Source: Pirellulales bacterium (lineage in GTDB: Bacteria > Planctomycetota > Planctomycetia > Pirellulales > DATAWG01). Taken from it: 61,712 bases of DNA. Location: assembly GCA_035939775.1 (NCBI GenBank), contig DASZFO010000314.1, positions 1 to 61,712 of the forward strand, read 5' to 3'. A program made the position numbers and the translations under genes. The first letter of the stretch is position 1. Each line of letters begins with the position of its first letter. Under the pieces are notes generated by a model. The model did not search any database. It saw only the letters and a list, made by a program, of their open reading frames with translations, and was not told the origin of the DNA. Shown here one piece after another: positions 8,566-17,572 of this stretch.

Positions 8566-8732
8566 AGGACGAAGCCCGTCGGGGCATTTACCGTCGCCGG
8601 TCATGCACGGCTCGCATGACGTGTAATCGCAGATTTGCTATGGCTTGTCCAGCAGTGACGGAACACTGCAAATCACTTGATCGTCGCCGCTCGATTGGCG
8701 CCCGAATGGGCAAGTCAACTGCTGACGCGTTG

Positions 8733-8754
8733 CACTGCTGGCAAGCCAGCAGTG
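8733..8754. repeat. Compact hairpin CACTGCTGGC-aa-GCCAGCAGTG
   Basis: Perfect 10-bp arms are separated by two bases. The adjoining GGCACCC resembles the end of the family 2 repeats. It is one of several dispersed palindromes in the window. Confidence 0.7.
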
Positions 8755-8888
8755 GCACCCGATGGGACGAGCCAAGCGTCTCGCCGGCAAACCTTCCTGC
8801 GTTTCGCCCGCTTGGCCCCTGAACTACAATGGATGTTCGCCACCTCAGTTCGCCGTCATCAATCGCCACCACTCCGCGCTTCCGCCCC

Positions 8889-9755
8889 ATGAAACTCGCC
8901 TTCAGCAGCAATGCGTATCTCAATTTCTCGATCGAGGATGCCATTGCGCGGATTGCGGATGCGGGGTATACGGGGATCGAGATTCTGGCCGACGTGCCGC
9001 ATGCCTGGCCGGCGGGGTTGCTCGAGGAGCGGAAGCAGTCGATCCGTGCCGCGCTCGATCGGCACCATCTGAAGATCTCGAACGTCAACGCGTTCATGAT
9101 GAATGCCGTGGCCGATCCGCGGCAGCCGTACTGGCATCCGAGCTGGATCGATCCAGCCCCGCACTATCGGGCCATCCGCCGCGAGCACACGAAGCGGGCG
9201 CTGCGGCTGGCGCATGAGCTGGGCGCGCCCTGTCTCACGACCGAGCCGGGGGGGCCGCTCAACGACGGACAGACGTGGGAGCAGGCGGCGCAAGTCTTTT
9301 ATGATGAGCTGATGCCCTGCGTCGACGTGGCCGAGCAGCTTGGCGTGCAGCTTCTGATCGAGCCGGAGCCGCATTTGATGATCGAGACGTTCGGCCAGCA
9401 CTTGCAATTCATGCGGCGGATCAAGTCGCCGAGCGTCGGGCTGAATTTCGATATCGGCCATGCCTATTGCGTCGGCGAGAACCCCGAGGAATGGGTGCGG
9501 ACGATGGCCCCCTTCACGCGACACTATCATCTCGAAGACATCGCCGCCGACCGAGTACACAAGCATCTGATCCCCGGTCGCGGAGCAATCGACTTCGCCG
9601 CCACGCTCGCCGAAATCGCCAAGACCGAATACCAGGGCTGGATCACGGTCGAGTTGTATCCGTACATCGACAATCCGGACGCCGCCGCCCGCGAGGCCCG
9701 CGAGTATTTGATGGGCGTGGCGGGGCAGCTCGAGATTCAGATCGAAGCGCGCTAG
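8889..9755 (+). CDS. Sugar phosphate isomerase/epimerase-like TIM-barrel protein
   Basis: This 288-residue xylose-isomerase-like TIM barrel (AP endonuclease 2 superfamily) shows the expected segments in order. These are an N-terminal strand MKLAFSSNAYLNFS, IADAGYTGIEIL, a central LLIEPEPHLMIE with metal-ligand Glu, GLNFDIGHAYCVGE with Asp and His, HYHLEDIA, and WITVELYPY near the end. Such proteins bind a divalent metal and isomerise or epimerise sugars or related polyols. The start at MKLAF is chosen because the 20 residues encoded further upstream are not family-like. The substrate cannot be deduced, and no pathway neighbour is adjacent. Confidence 0.8.
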   Translation: MKLAFSSNAYLNFSIEDAIARIADAGYTGIEILADVPHAWPAGLLEERKQSIRAALDRHHLKISNVNAFMMNAVADPRQPYWHPSWIDPAPHYRAIRREHTKRALRLAHELGAPCLTTEPGGPLNDGQTWEQAAQVFYDELMPCVDVAEQLGVQLLIEPEPHLMIETFGQHLQFMRRIKSPSVGLNFDIGHAYCVGENPEEWVRTMAPFTRHYHLEDIAADRVHKHLIPGRGAIDFAATLAEIAKTEYQGWITVELYPYIDNPDAAAREAREYLMGVAGQLEIQIEAR

Positions 9756-9783
9756 TCGGACTTCGAAGCTGATCTGATACTTT

Positions 9784-9860
9784 GGGTGCCATGCCCACGG
9801 CTCGGCGTGGGCATGGACTGCTTGGGAGCATGGCCACTCAGGGCAGTGGCCATGGCACCC
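9784..9860. repeat. Palindromic repeat, family 2 (copy 2, complete)
   Basis: Two adjacent hairpins are formed by GGGTGCCATGCCCACGGC / CGTGGGCATG and by CATGGCCACT / AGTGGCCATGGCACCC. The reverse complement is close to identical to 33091-33167. It lies between two convergent genes. Confidence 0.85.
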
Positions 9861-9901
9861 GCAGTTCTATATCGACTTCAAAAAGCATTTAGCCGTGTTC
9901 G

Positions 9902-11143
9902 TCACTTACCGCCGTTCTTCGGATCCGCGACTTGCGGCATGCCGGATTCGTCGCTCTTGAGCGGCGGCAGGCTGAAGGTTTCTTCTTCGCGTTCGACGGC
10001 GACTTCGTCCGGCTCCGTGCCGTCGACGCTCTGCCGCAGCAGATAATAAACGGCGGTCGCGGCGGTCCACAAAAAGCTGTAAAGATACGCGGCGCCCAAC
10101 AGCATCACGCAATCGGTCCAAAAGTTGAGGACTTTCACGCCGGTCGATACTGACCAGGGAGTGTCTTCGGGAAGCGGCGCAGTTCTGAGAAGGTTTCCAA
10201 TTTCTTTCGCTCGCGCCGCACCACTTCCCCAACTTGCCGACCAAAGCGCCAGCCAATTGGTCCAGGCGACGAAATAAATGACCACGTGCGCCGCCAGCAG
10301 GCCGAGTACTCCGGCCACGATCGCATAGAACAGATAGTGAAACGGCCGTTGGAACGTGTAGGAATAAGAGCGGCTCAATGCGTCGAACGAATCGGTCCCC
10401 TCGACGCTCACCGTCGGCCACATCAGGGCCCAACCGAAGACCAGGCCCAATAGCAGGATCGCCATCACCAAGCCGGCCAAGAGCATCAGCGGCCAGAAGA
10501 AGCTCATCACCAGGAAACCGAAATCGGCCCGCATGATCAGCCCGAACACGACGCCGGCCACTAGGCTCAGCACGATCACGCCTAACAGCGGAAACAGCGC
10601 GGCGAGAAAGTATTGCAGCCACTTCACCGTGCCAAACCGCAGGCCGTCGGTCAGGCTCAGCCGGCTCTCGCGGGCCAGGGCCAACGCGGCAATCCGCGTG
10701 ATCGCACCGCCGATCAAGGCCCAGACCGCCAGCTCCCACAGCCCGCACAGCAACGTATACGTGAACGGCACGATGCCGACGACGGCGTCCGGGCTGGGAG
10801 CCAGAAACATGCGGCGAAAAGGAGCGGTCAGCCATTGTCCGGTTTGCAGCACCGGGCTGACGCTCGGATCGAGACCGTTGAACGACAGCGAAGGTACGCT
10901 CTGCAGTTGAGCCCGCCAGGGCCACTCGCTGTCTGCCGCGATCCAGTGGAGCTTATGCAAGTCGTCCGAGTCGGAATAAATGCCTCCGATCATCCGCCAG
11001 CCGACGGAAGTGGCGACCAAGCCGAGGGCCGCCAGGAGCAACAGCCGCGGCGCGAGCGCCAAGCGGACGCACCGCACGATCCCCAGCCAGGGAAAAACCT
11101 CGCGCCAAGCAATTTCCCGCAGAACGCCACGGTCTTCCGCCAT
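9902..11143 (-). CDS. Multi-span membrane protein, function unknown
   Basis: This protein of about 413 residues has a cytoplasmic N-terminus, a first membrane span (LALAPRLLLLAALGLVATSVGW), a soluble loop with Trp-rich segments, then about five more spans. The tail is acidic and charged (TEPDEVAVEREEETFSLPPL). The middle part (YFLAALFPLLGVIVLSLVAG) is very hydrophobic. No catalytic motif is seen. The start at MAEDRGVLREIAW is preferred because GAGG lies upstream of it; an in-frame ATG five codons earlier is the alternative. It follows yacG in the same direction after about 200 bp, so it may be a separate unit. Confidence 0.7.
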   Translation of the reverse strand: MAEDRGVLREIAWREVFPWLGIVRCVRLALAPRLLLLAALGLVATSVGWRMIGGIYSDSDDLHKLHWIAADSEWPWRAQLQSVPSLSFNGLDPSVSPVLQTGQWLTAPFRRMFLAPSPDAVVGIVPFTYTLLCGLWELAVWALIGGAITRIAALALARESRLSLTDGLRFGTVKWLQYFLAALFPLLGVIVLSLVAGVVFGLIMRADFGFLVMSFFWPLMLLAGLVMAILLLGLVFGWALMWPTVSVEGTDSFDALSRSYSYTFQRPFHYLFYAIVAGVLGLLAAHVVIYFVAWTNWLALWSASWGSGAARAKEIGNLLRTAPLPEDTPWSVSTGVKVLNFWTDCVMLLGAAYLYSFLWTAATAVYYLLRQSVDGTEPDEVAVEREEETFSLPPLKSDESGMPQVADPKNGGK

Positions 11144-11341
11144 GCGTCGGTTCCTCATCCGCGTTCAATTAATCAGACCAAGTCGTCGCCATTATAAGCA
11201 CGGGTCGCGCCCGGCGATAGCAGTGCCAGCTTCAAGACGCTTCGGCCTCAGAGCCGCGTTAGAGACGGAGAAAGCAATTGCAGATTCCCCTCACCCCGGC
11301 CCTTTCCCAGAGGGAGAGGGAGCACGCGCTGAAGCCGGCTT

Positions 11342-11527
11342 CTAGTCGCTCTCGGCGGGCGGCTCGGCTTCCTCATCCGGTTCGGACGGCTGATGGGGAA
11401 CGCCATACTCCTCGCCGAGCCAGCGCTTCAGGTCGATCAGGCGGCAACGCTCGTTGCAAAACGGCAGGCAGCTCGATTGCTGAGGGTCGAACGACGCGCC
11501 GCAGACAGGACAGATTGAAAGTGCCAT
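11342..11527 (-). CDS. yacG: YacG family zinc-binding DNA gyrase inhibitor
   Basis: This 61-residue protein has the YacG zinc finger: CPVCGASFD near the N-terminus and CLPFCNERCRLIDLKRWLGEEYGVP after it, four Cys in all. The C-terminal tail is acidic. In E. coli YacG binds GyrB and blocks DNA binding by gyrase. The size matches the family. It is the last gene of the minus-strand dnaJ-grpE-fmdB-like cluster, 30 bp after the preceding gene, so it is probably co-transcribed. Confidence 0.9.
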   Translation of the reverse strand: MALSICPVCGASFDPQQSSCLPFCNERCRLIDLKRWLGEEYGVPHQPSEPDEEAEPPAESD

Positions 11528-11557
11528 CTACCCGTCTCGCTGAACTCCGGATGCCGC

Positions 11558-11899
11558 CTACTTCTTCTTCCGCGGTTTGCTCGTTTCGGCTTTGCTCTCC
11601 GAGCCACCGCTCGGCTTGGTGTCTGCGGCGGCGGACGATTTGCTTTCCTCGCCGCTGGGCTTCGACTCGGTCGAGTCGCTAGGCTTGTCGGCGGCGGCCT
11701 GCTTCTTGTAACCTTCGCTGCGGTAGTCGGTCTTGTAGAATCCCGATCCCTTGAACATGATCGCGGCCCCCATGCCGATCAGCCGCCGCAGCTTCTGCTT
11801 TCCACACTTGGGACATTTCCGCTTGACCGGCGCCATCATCGATTGGAACAACTCAAACTTGTGGTCGCACGCATCGCAGACGTAATCGTAAGTAGGCAT
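11558..11899 (-). CDS. FmdB-type zinc ribbon protein
   Basis: This 113-residue protein begins MPTYDYVCDACDHKFELFQS, the invariant start of the FmdB regulatory-type zinc ribbon. CPKCGKQKLRRL follows, giving two CxxC pairs (Cys8/11 and Cys29/32). GSGFYKTDYR is also typical of the family. The last 45 residues are Lys/Ser/Glu-rich and probably disordered. FmdB proteins are small zinc proteins of uncertain function, first linked to formamidase regulation. It lies between grpE and yacG in the same direction. Confidence 0.9.
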   Translation of the reverse strand: MPTYDYVCDACDHKFELFQSMMAPVKRKCPKCGKQKLRRLIGMGAAIMFKGSGFYKTDYRSEGYKKQAAADKPSDSTESKPSGEESKSSAAADTKPSGGSESKAETSKPRKKK

Positions 11900-12041
11900 G
11901 AGAGGGGCGAGGGACTAGGTGCGAGGGGCGAGGGAAAAAACTTCGCCTTTGGCGGCGACCGACGCGCGGATCGGCGATTGGGCCGGAAGCAATATGAACA
12001 TATTCATTGCAGTTGACCTCTGGATAGCGATTGCGCGTCCC

Positions 12042-12635
12042 CTAGTCCCTCGCCTCTCGCCCCTCGCCCCTTTTCGAAACGATCACCTGCGCGGGGCGGA
12101 CGATCCGATCGTGCAGCTCGAGGCCGGGGCGAGTGACGCCGAGCACGGTGTGCTCCGGGTGCTCTTCGCTCGGTTGCTGCAAGATCGCTTCATGACGGTT
12201 CGGGTCGAACGGCTCGCCAACGACGGCGCCGGCGGTAATCAGCTTGGCATGGTGTTGGGGGAAAACGGTCTCGAACTGTTGCAGCATCATTTTGAGCCCT
12301 TCGAGCAATTTGGCGGCGTCGGCCTTCTTTTCAGCCGCCTCGATCGCCCGGCTCACGTTATCGACGATCGGCAACAGATCACGCAGTAGATTGATCTCGG
12401 CATAGCGCCGCTCGTCCTCCAGCTCGCGCCGCGCCCGCTTGCGATAGTTTTCCAATTCCGCTTGAGTGCGGAGCAGCTTGTCTTGCGCTTCGGCCAGCCG
12501 CGACCGCACGGACTGGGATTCGGCGAGCGGATCTGCGACTTGAGCGCCCACGCCGGCGCCCTCTTGTTGGCTCTGCGTCGGATCCGGCTGGCGATCAACG
12601 TCCTCGGCGCCTCTTGGTATGTCGTTCTCTGCCAT
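12042..12635 (-). CDS. grpE: GrpE nucleotide exchange factor
   Basis: This 197-residue product is the DnaK nucleotide exchange factor. It has an acidic N-terminus, a long coiled coil (LAEAQDKLLRTQAELENYRKRARRELE, with the conserved ENYRKR), LLPIVDNVSRAIE, and the C-terminal beta domain with GEPFDPNRHEAI and GYxLHDRIVRPAQVIVSK-like sequence. The chosen start MAENDIPRGAE lies 2 bp after the dnaJ stop, so translation is probably coupled. The open frame runs on upstream, but that part is antisense-like sequence of dnaJ. dnaK itself is not in the window. Confidence 0.95.
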   Translation of the reverse strand: MAENDIPRGAEDVDRQPDPTQSQQEGAGVGAQVADPLAESQSVRSRLAEAQDKLLRTQAELENYRKRARRELEDERRYAEINLLRDLLPIVDNVSRAIEAAEKKADAAKLLEGLKMMLQQFETVFPQHHAKLITAGAVVGEPFDPNRHEAILQQPSEEHPEHTVLGVTRPGLELHDRIVRPAQVIVSKRGEGREARD

Positions 12636-12637
12636 GA

Positions 12638-13792
12638 CTATTTCTCTTTCTGCCCTGTCTCTTCCTCGGAAACAAAATACTGCTTGAGCTTTTCGAAGAA
12701 CCGCTTGCGATGCGGGCTGACGTGCGTTCGCTCCTCGGCCGCCAGATCGCGGAGCAGCGTTTCCTGACGTGTCGTGAGGTGCTTCGGCACTTCGATATTC
12801 ACTTCCACCAGCAAATTGCCGCGGACGCGGCGTCGCGGGTCCGGCATGCCGCGGCCACGGAGTTTGAAGACCTCGCCCGGCTGAGTGCCGGCCGGGACCT
12901 CGAGCGGCTCGCGGCCTTCGAGCGTCGGCACTTCGACCGTCGCACCCAGGGCCGCTTGCGAATAGGCGATCGGCACCCGCACGATCAAATCCTGCCCGTC
13001 GCGCTGAAAGAGCGGATGCTCGGCCACGTGCACGATGCAATAACAATCCCCCGACGGCCCTCCGTCCGGGCTGGGGTCTCCTTCGCCGGCCAGACGAATC
13101 CGCATCTCGTCGTCGATCCCAGCGGGCACGATCACCTCGCGCTTGACGCGACGGACCACATACGCCGCTCCTCGACACTTGGGGCACGGCTCCTTGACGA
13201 CCGATCCCGCGCCGCGACAGGCCGGACAGGTCGTTTGCACGCGGATGAAGCCCGAGGCTTGCACCACTTGCCCCCGCCCGCCGCAATAACTGCACGTCTG
13301 CGGCTTGGTGCCTGGCTTCGCACCAGAGCCATCACAATCCGCGCATTTTTCGTGCCGCTCGAACTCGACCGTTTTGGTGACGCCGCGGGCCGCTTCGATA
13401 AGGTCCAATCGCACTTCGCAGCCGACGTCGCTCCCTTTGTGGACCTGCCGCCGTCCGCGCCGCGTGCCGCCGCCGAAGAAATCGCCGAACAGCCCGCCCC
13501 CGAGAATATCGCCGAAGGCCTCCATGATGTCGCTGACATCATTGAACTGGTGGGCGCCTGGACCATCGACCCCGGCGTGGCCAAAGCGATCGTAGCGGCT
13601 GCGCTTATCGGCATCGTGCAGCACCTCGAAGGCCTCGGCCGCCTCCTTGAATTTCAGCACGGCCTCGGCGTCTCCCGGATTCTTGTCCGGGTGATGCTTG
13701 ATCGCCAGCTTGCGATAGGCGTCGGCAATTTCCTTGGGCGCGGCGCTCTTGGCGACTCCCAGGACCTCGTAGTAGTCTCGCTTGGCTGCCAT
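12638..13792 (-). CDS. dnaJ: DnaJ co-chaperone
   Basis: This 384-residue class I DnaJ starts with the J domain (RDYYEVLGVAKSA, then HHPDKNPGDAEA with the HPD motif that stimulates DnaK). A Gly/Phe-rich linker follows (GLFGDFFGGG). Four zinc-finger repeats come next: CADCDGSG, CSYCGGRG, CPACRGAG and CPKCRGAA. The C-terminal substrate-binding domains contain GDLIVRV-like and GDPSPDGGPSGD segments. The start MAAKRDYYEVLG matches the family; an ATG three codons earlier is possible. It is the first gene of the dnaJ-grpE pair, an order that differs from the common grpE-dnaK-dnaJ order. Confidence 0.95.
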   Translation of the reverse strand: MAAKRDYYEVLGVAKSAAPKEIADAYRKLAIKHHPDKNPGDAEAVLKFKEAAEAFEVLHDADKRSRYDRFGHAGVDGPGAHQFNDVSDIMEAFGDILGGGLFGDFFGGGTRRGRRQVHKGSDVGCEVRLDLIEAARGVTKTVEFERHEKCADCDGSGAKPGTKPQTCSYCGGRGQVVQASGFIRVQTTCPACRGAGSVVKEPCPKCRGAAYVVRRVKREVIVPAGIDDEMRIRLAGEGDPSPDGGPSGDCYCIVHVAEHPLFQRDGQDLIVRVPIAYSQAALGATVEVPTLEGREPLEVPAGTQPGEVFKLRGRGMPDPRRRVRGNLLVEVNIEVPKHLTTRQETLLRDLAAEERTHVSPHRKRFFEKLKQYFVSEEETGQKEK

Positions 13793-13916
13793 TGTTTCCA
13801 TGGCAAGAGGATCGTGTTCGTGAAGGTCTGTGACAACCAATTCTACGTCGCAAGGCGATAGCCGGATGCGCCAAGTTTTGGCGGCAATTGTCGCGATTGT
13901 CGCGAAGGGCTCGAAA

Positions 13917-14567
13917 TCATGGATTGATGACGACCTCGCCCGCCGGCCCGCGAAAGAGAACATTCAGGCGGTTTAGAACGTCGCGCCCGAGGATTCGCTC
14001 GCGGCCATGAAAGTCGGCGTGAAGTCGACAATCAATTTCTTGGCCGTCGATTGAGACCCAAACGGTGAACGCAAGCGTCTCCACCGGAGTTCCACCGCCC
14101 ACGCCCTGCAACATGCTTGGCGCACCGATCGCCGGCTCAAGTTGAAGTCGTTGGCAATCGGCCCACGGAATCAGGCTCATATCCGCGCCGGTGTCAGGGA
14201 TGACCCGATCCAGGATAATTCCCGGCGTGCCGCTCGCCGGTCGAAATTCAACTTCCAGAACGGGGAGCGCCTCGGTGCCATAGTCTTGGTCGTATTGGAA
14301 CACCGCACTGCGGACGCGGCTCGGCTCATTCTCATGTCCGACCCGGATTACGAACGGATGTTTCCCGGACAGGTGCGCGGCCGTAGATACCTCGACAGCG
14401 CTTTTGCTCGACGCGATCACAGCGCCGTCAGCGAATGCGACCCATTGATCTTCATATTGATCGAGTAACCGCTCGCGTGCGGACCAATAGGATTTCTCGT
14501 TCTTATACCAATCAGGATGAACCTGGCTGGCGATCTCAGGAGGAAGTCCGTCGGCAAGGCTTCGCAT
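13917..14567 (-). CDS. Retropepsin-like aspartyl protease with N-terminal DUF5678-like domain
   Basis: This 216-residue protein has two parts. Residues about 30-75 (LLDQYEDQWVAFADGAVIAS and on) resemble DUF5678, a short domain common in bacterial proteins of unknown role. Residues about 100-215 look like a single-domain retropepsin fold: VIPDTGADMSLIP with the catalytic Asp125-Thr-Gly-Ala, and ILGRDVLNRLNVLF near the end, the usual LGRD-type partner motif. Such enzymes act as dimers with one Asp from each chain. No signal peptide is present. With the GIY-YIG gene it sits inside the chaperone cluster and looks like an insertion. Substrate and role are unknown. Confidence 0.75.
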   Translation of the reverse strand: MRSLADGLPPEIASQVHPDWYKNEKSYWSARERLLDQYEDQWVAFADGAVIASSKSAVEVSTAAHLSGKHPFVIRVGHENEPSRVRSAVFQYDQDYGTEALPVLEVEFRPASGTPGIILDRVIPDTGADMSLIPWADCQRLQLEPAIGAPSMLQGVGGGTPVETLAFTVWVSIDGQEIDCRLHADFHGRERILGRDVLNRLNVLFRGPAGEVVINP

Positions 14568-14677
14568 GATTCACTGCATTAAAGATGTAATATCGTACCA
14601 CATCAGTATTGTACTCACGAAAGCGCTCAATGCATCCGTTGGCGGTCGCGCCTGCGGTGAACGGCCGGCAAAGTGGC

Positions 14678-15450
14678 CTAACAATTCACGTACCGGGCCG
14701 GAAACTGCGAGCCTTTGGGCAGGTAGCCGCGCACGGATTTGAATCGGTATTTCTCTCGAATCGTCTCAGCCGCAGGCTTTCCCCGAAACTCAAGTCGTCC
14801 GCTCTTGCGATCTGGTGGAGCGGGATGAATTTCGGAAATATCGGGGGTCGTGCCTTCCGGATCCCATCCATCCTCTTCGACCTCATAAACTTCACGCACG
14901 ACTCCCTGGAAAACCGCAAGAACGTACTTCGCCGCTCGGCAACGCCTCTTGCTGAGACGCCACGCGCGTCGCGTCGCATCGCATCGTACAGTTCGTCGTC
15001 AGTTATTCCATGGTAGTAGAGGTGGTTAATACGAAGGAGGATCACCGGATCGTCGATCGAAACCTCTTTTGCCCCGTAATAGCAAATAACATCCTCGAGT
15101 GGCAACCTTCCGATCTTAACGCTATCGATTCCATGAACGATCCCGCGGATTTGGTTTGTGAGATTCGGTATCGCATCGATAACCGCCGCCTCAACTCGAA
15201 ACGCAGTCACCTCTGACTCCAGGCCGTGCGAAATGATCTCAAGGCGCGGTTTGAGACGATGCGAGGCGAGGTCAGCTAACTTCTGGTTTTTCCTTGACTC
15301 GCCAGCCGAGCGGAGGTGCGATATCACACGGCTACCCTTTCCCTTGCCGACATAGAAAGGGTGTCCGTCGCGCGGGTCCACCAGTAGATACACGTAATAG
15401 CCGAGCTTATCGGCAACCTCGGCCGGAATGCGATCGACGTCGCTGCTCAT
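14678..15450 (-). pseudogene. GIY-YIG nuclease family gene with a frameshift
   Basis: The frame starting at 15450 encodes YYVYLLVDPRDGHPFYVGKG (residues 18-37), the GIY-YIG core of endonucleases and LEM-3-like proteins. It then runs to an Arg-rich tail ending at 14686. Near 14927-14931 the family-like sequence moves to another frame, which reads YVLAVFQGVVREVYEVEEDGWD and later KYRFKSVRGYLPKGSQFPARYVNC, ending at TAG 14678-14680. Adding one base (CGAAGTAC to CGAAAGTAC on the coding strand) would restore one frame and give ERRKYVLAVF. It is therefore a one-base deletion in the genome or in the assembly. The active site half is intact. Confidence 0.75.
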
Positions 15451-15523
15451 GGCTGGCGCCCAAACGCATCGGCGAATATGGCTGCAATCAGTTGTAGGAC
15501 GGACTTTCCTCGATCGAGACCAC

Positions 15524-17146
15524 CTACCGAATGCTTCCCTCGACGCGGCTCTTGTCCTTGTCGTCCTTGTCGAGCGTCGTAACCAGCGCTTCGGTCGTGA
15601 GCATCAGGCCGGAGATGCTGGCGGCATTCGTTAGCGCCGCGCGGACGACCTTGACGGGGTCGATGATCCCCGCCTTCAGCATATCGACATACTGCCGGGT
15701 GTTGGCGTCGAAGCCGACGTTCGTCGCTTTCTGGCTCACCTCGTCGGCCACTACCGAGCCGTCGATTCCGCCGTTGTCAGCAATTTGACGGATCGGAGCG
15801 GAGAGCGAATGCAGGATGATATCGACTCCGATTTTTTCGTCTCCCTTGGCCGAGGCGCGGACCTTCTCGACCGCCTCCGTGCAGCGGAGCAGGGCCACGC
15901 CGCCACCCGGAAGAATCCCCTCCTCGACCGCGGCGCGAGTGGCGTGCAGAGCATCCTCGACGCGGGCCTTCTTCTGCTTCATGTCCGACTCGGTGCCGGC
16001 CCCGACGGAGATGATTGCCACGCCGCCGGTCAGCTTCGCCAATCGCTCCTGATACTTTTCGCGATCGTATTCGCTGTCGGATGCCTCGATCTGATTGCGA
16101 ATCTGCTGGATTCGATTCTGCACGTCGGCTTGCTTGCCGGCCCCTTGCACGATCGTCGTTTCGTTGCGGTCGACCGTGATCTTCTTGGCCCGGCCCATGT
16201 GCTCGAGCGTCAAGTTTTCGAGCTTGATCCCGAGGTCTTCGCTAATGAGCGTGCCGCCGGTCAGGGTGGCAATGTCGCCGAGCATGGCCTTGCGGCGATC
16301 GCCGAAGCCGGGGGCCTTGACGGCGCAGATATTCAGCACGCCGCGAAGCTTGTTGACCACCAGCGCCGTCAGCGCTTCACCCTCAACTTCTTCGGCGACG
16401 ATCAATAGCGGCTTGCCCGTCTGGGCCACCTTTTCGAGGATCGGAACCAACTCGCGCAAATTCGCGATCTTCTTTTCGTGAATCAGGATCAACGCGTCTT
16501 CGAGCAGGCAATCCATCTCGGCCGGGCGATTGATGAAGTACGGCGAGATGAAGCCCTTGTCGAATTGCATCCCGTCCACAAAGCGGACGGTCGTCTCCAT
16601 CGTCTTGCCTTCCTCGACGGTGATCACGCCGTCCTTGCCGACCTTCTCCAGGGCTTCGGCCAGCAGCTTGCCGATGGTCATGTCGTTGTTGGCGCTGATC
16701 GCGCCGACCTGAGCGACCTCCTGCGGGTTCTGCACCGGCCGGCCCATTTCCTTCAGATGCTCGACCGCCGCTTCGACGGCTTTCTCGATCCCGCGGCGGA
16801 CTGCCATCGGATTGCTGCCGGCGGCGATGTTCCGCGTGCCTTCCTTGAAAATGGCTCGGGCCAGAACAGTGGCCGTCGTCGTGCCGTCGCCCGCGATGTC
16901 GGAGGTCTTCGTGGCCACCTCGTTCACGAGCTTGGCCCCCATGTTCTCGAACCGGTCTTCCAGCTCGACTTCTTTGCTGACGGTCACGCCGTCCTTGGTG
17001 ACGGTCGGGCCGCCGAACGACTTGGCGATGATTACGTTGCGGCCGGTGGGGCCCATCGTGATCGCCACTGCATCGGCCAGCTTTTCGACTCCCTTGAGCA
17101 TTTTCGCTCGGGCTTGATCCTGAAACAGCAATTGTTTTGCAGCCAC
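15524..17146 (-). CDS. groEL: GroEL-type chaperonin, second paralogue
   Basis: This 540-residue group I chaperonin subunit shows the family landmarks: [42 protein letters not shown] (nucleotide binding) and [14 protein letters not shown] in the apical domain. [15 protein letters not shown] follows late in the protein. The C-terminus ends [15 protein letters not shown] and lacks the Gly-Gly-Met tail normally found inside the GroEL cavity. It follows groES by about 50 bp on the same strand. A missing tail and a second copy next to a tailed GroEL suggest that the two paralogues handle different clients or conditions. Confidence 0.95.
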   Translation of the reverse strand: MAAKQLLFQDQARAKMLKGVEKLADAVAITMGPTGRNVIIAKSFGGPTVTKDGVTVSKEVELEDRFENMGAKLVNEVATKTSDIAGDGTTTATVLARAIFKEGTRNIAAGSNPMAVRRGIEKAVEAAVEHLKEMGRPVQNPQEVAQVGAISANNDMTIGKLLAEALEKVGKDGVITVEEGKTMETTVRFVDGMQFDKGFISPYFINRPAEMDCLLEDALILIHEKKIANLRELVPILEKVAQTGKPLLIVAEEVEGEALTALVVNKLRGVLNICAVKAPGFGDRRKAMLGDIATLTGGTLISEDLGIKLENLTLEHMGRAKKITVDRNETTIVQGAGKQADVQNRIQQIRNQIEASDSEYDREKYQERLAKLTGGVAIISVGAGTESDMKQKKARVEDALHATRAAVEEGILPGGGVALLRCTEAVEKVRASAKGDEKIGVDIILHSLSAPIRQIADNGGIDGSVVADEVSQKATNVGFDANTRQYVDMLKAGIIDPVKVVRAALTNAASISGLMLTTEALVTTLDKDDKDKSRVEGSIR

Positions 17147-17198
17147 GGTGACGGGTTCCTATTTGAGAAAGTCTTGTTTGATCTTGAATCGCGAGGAA

Positions 17199-17498
17199 TC
17201 AAAGCACCTTCGCCAGAATATCCGACTCGCGGACGATCTTGACGTCGTTGCCGCTGACTTCGATGTCGGTGCCGGAGTATTTGCCGTAGATGACGACGTC
17301 GCCAACCGACACGGACAGGTCGCCGCGCTTGCCGTTATCCAGCAGCTTGCCCGGCCCGATGGCGATCACGGTGCCGCGCTGCGGTTTTTCCTTCGCCGTG
17401 TCTGGGAGCACGATTCCCCCGGCAGTCCGCTCTTCCGCCTCGACCGGCTCCACCACCACTCGATCGTCCAACGGACGCAGCTTCATGTCCTTCGCCAT
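17199..17498 (-). CDS. groES: GroES co-chaperonin
   Basis: This 99-residue protein forms the heptameric lid of the chaperonin. It has [19 protein letters not shown], the mobile loop [20 protein letters not shown] and [16 protein letters not shown]. It lies between two groEL genes on the same strand (74 bp after one, 52 bp before the other), so one lid may serve both rings. The start used gives MAKDMKLRP; Met5 is an alternative. Confidence 0.95.
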   Translation of the reverse strand: MAKDMKLRPLDDRVVVEPVEAEERTAGGIVLPDTAKEKPQRGTVIAIGPGKLLDNGKRGDLSVSVGDVVIYGKYSGTDIEVSGNDVKIVRESDILAKVL

Positions 17499-17572
17499 AT
17501 CTTGGTTCCCCCGTACTTTGATGTTGTTAAATAGCCAAGCATCAGTTCAATGACTGATGCGAATGACGAATG

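Larger units (their letters stand above)
8336..8888. other. Gene-free stretch with two palindromic repeats
   Basis: About 550 bp carry no convincing gene. The stretch contains a nested palindrome at 8521-8565 and a compact hairpin at 8733-8754, plus related half-sites such as TGGCTTGTCCAGCAGTG. The remainder shows nothing recognisable. Confidence 0.5.
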
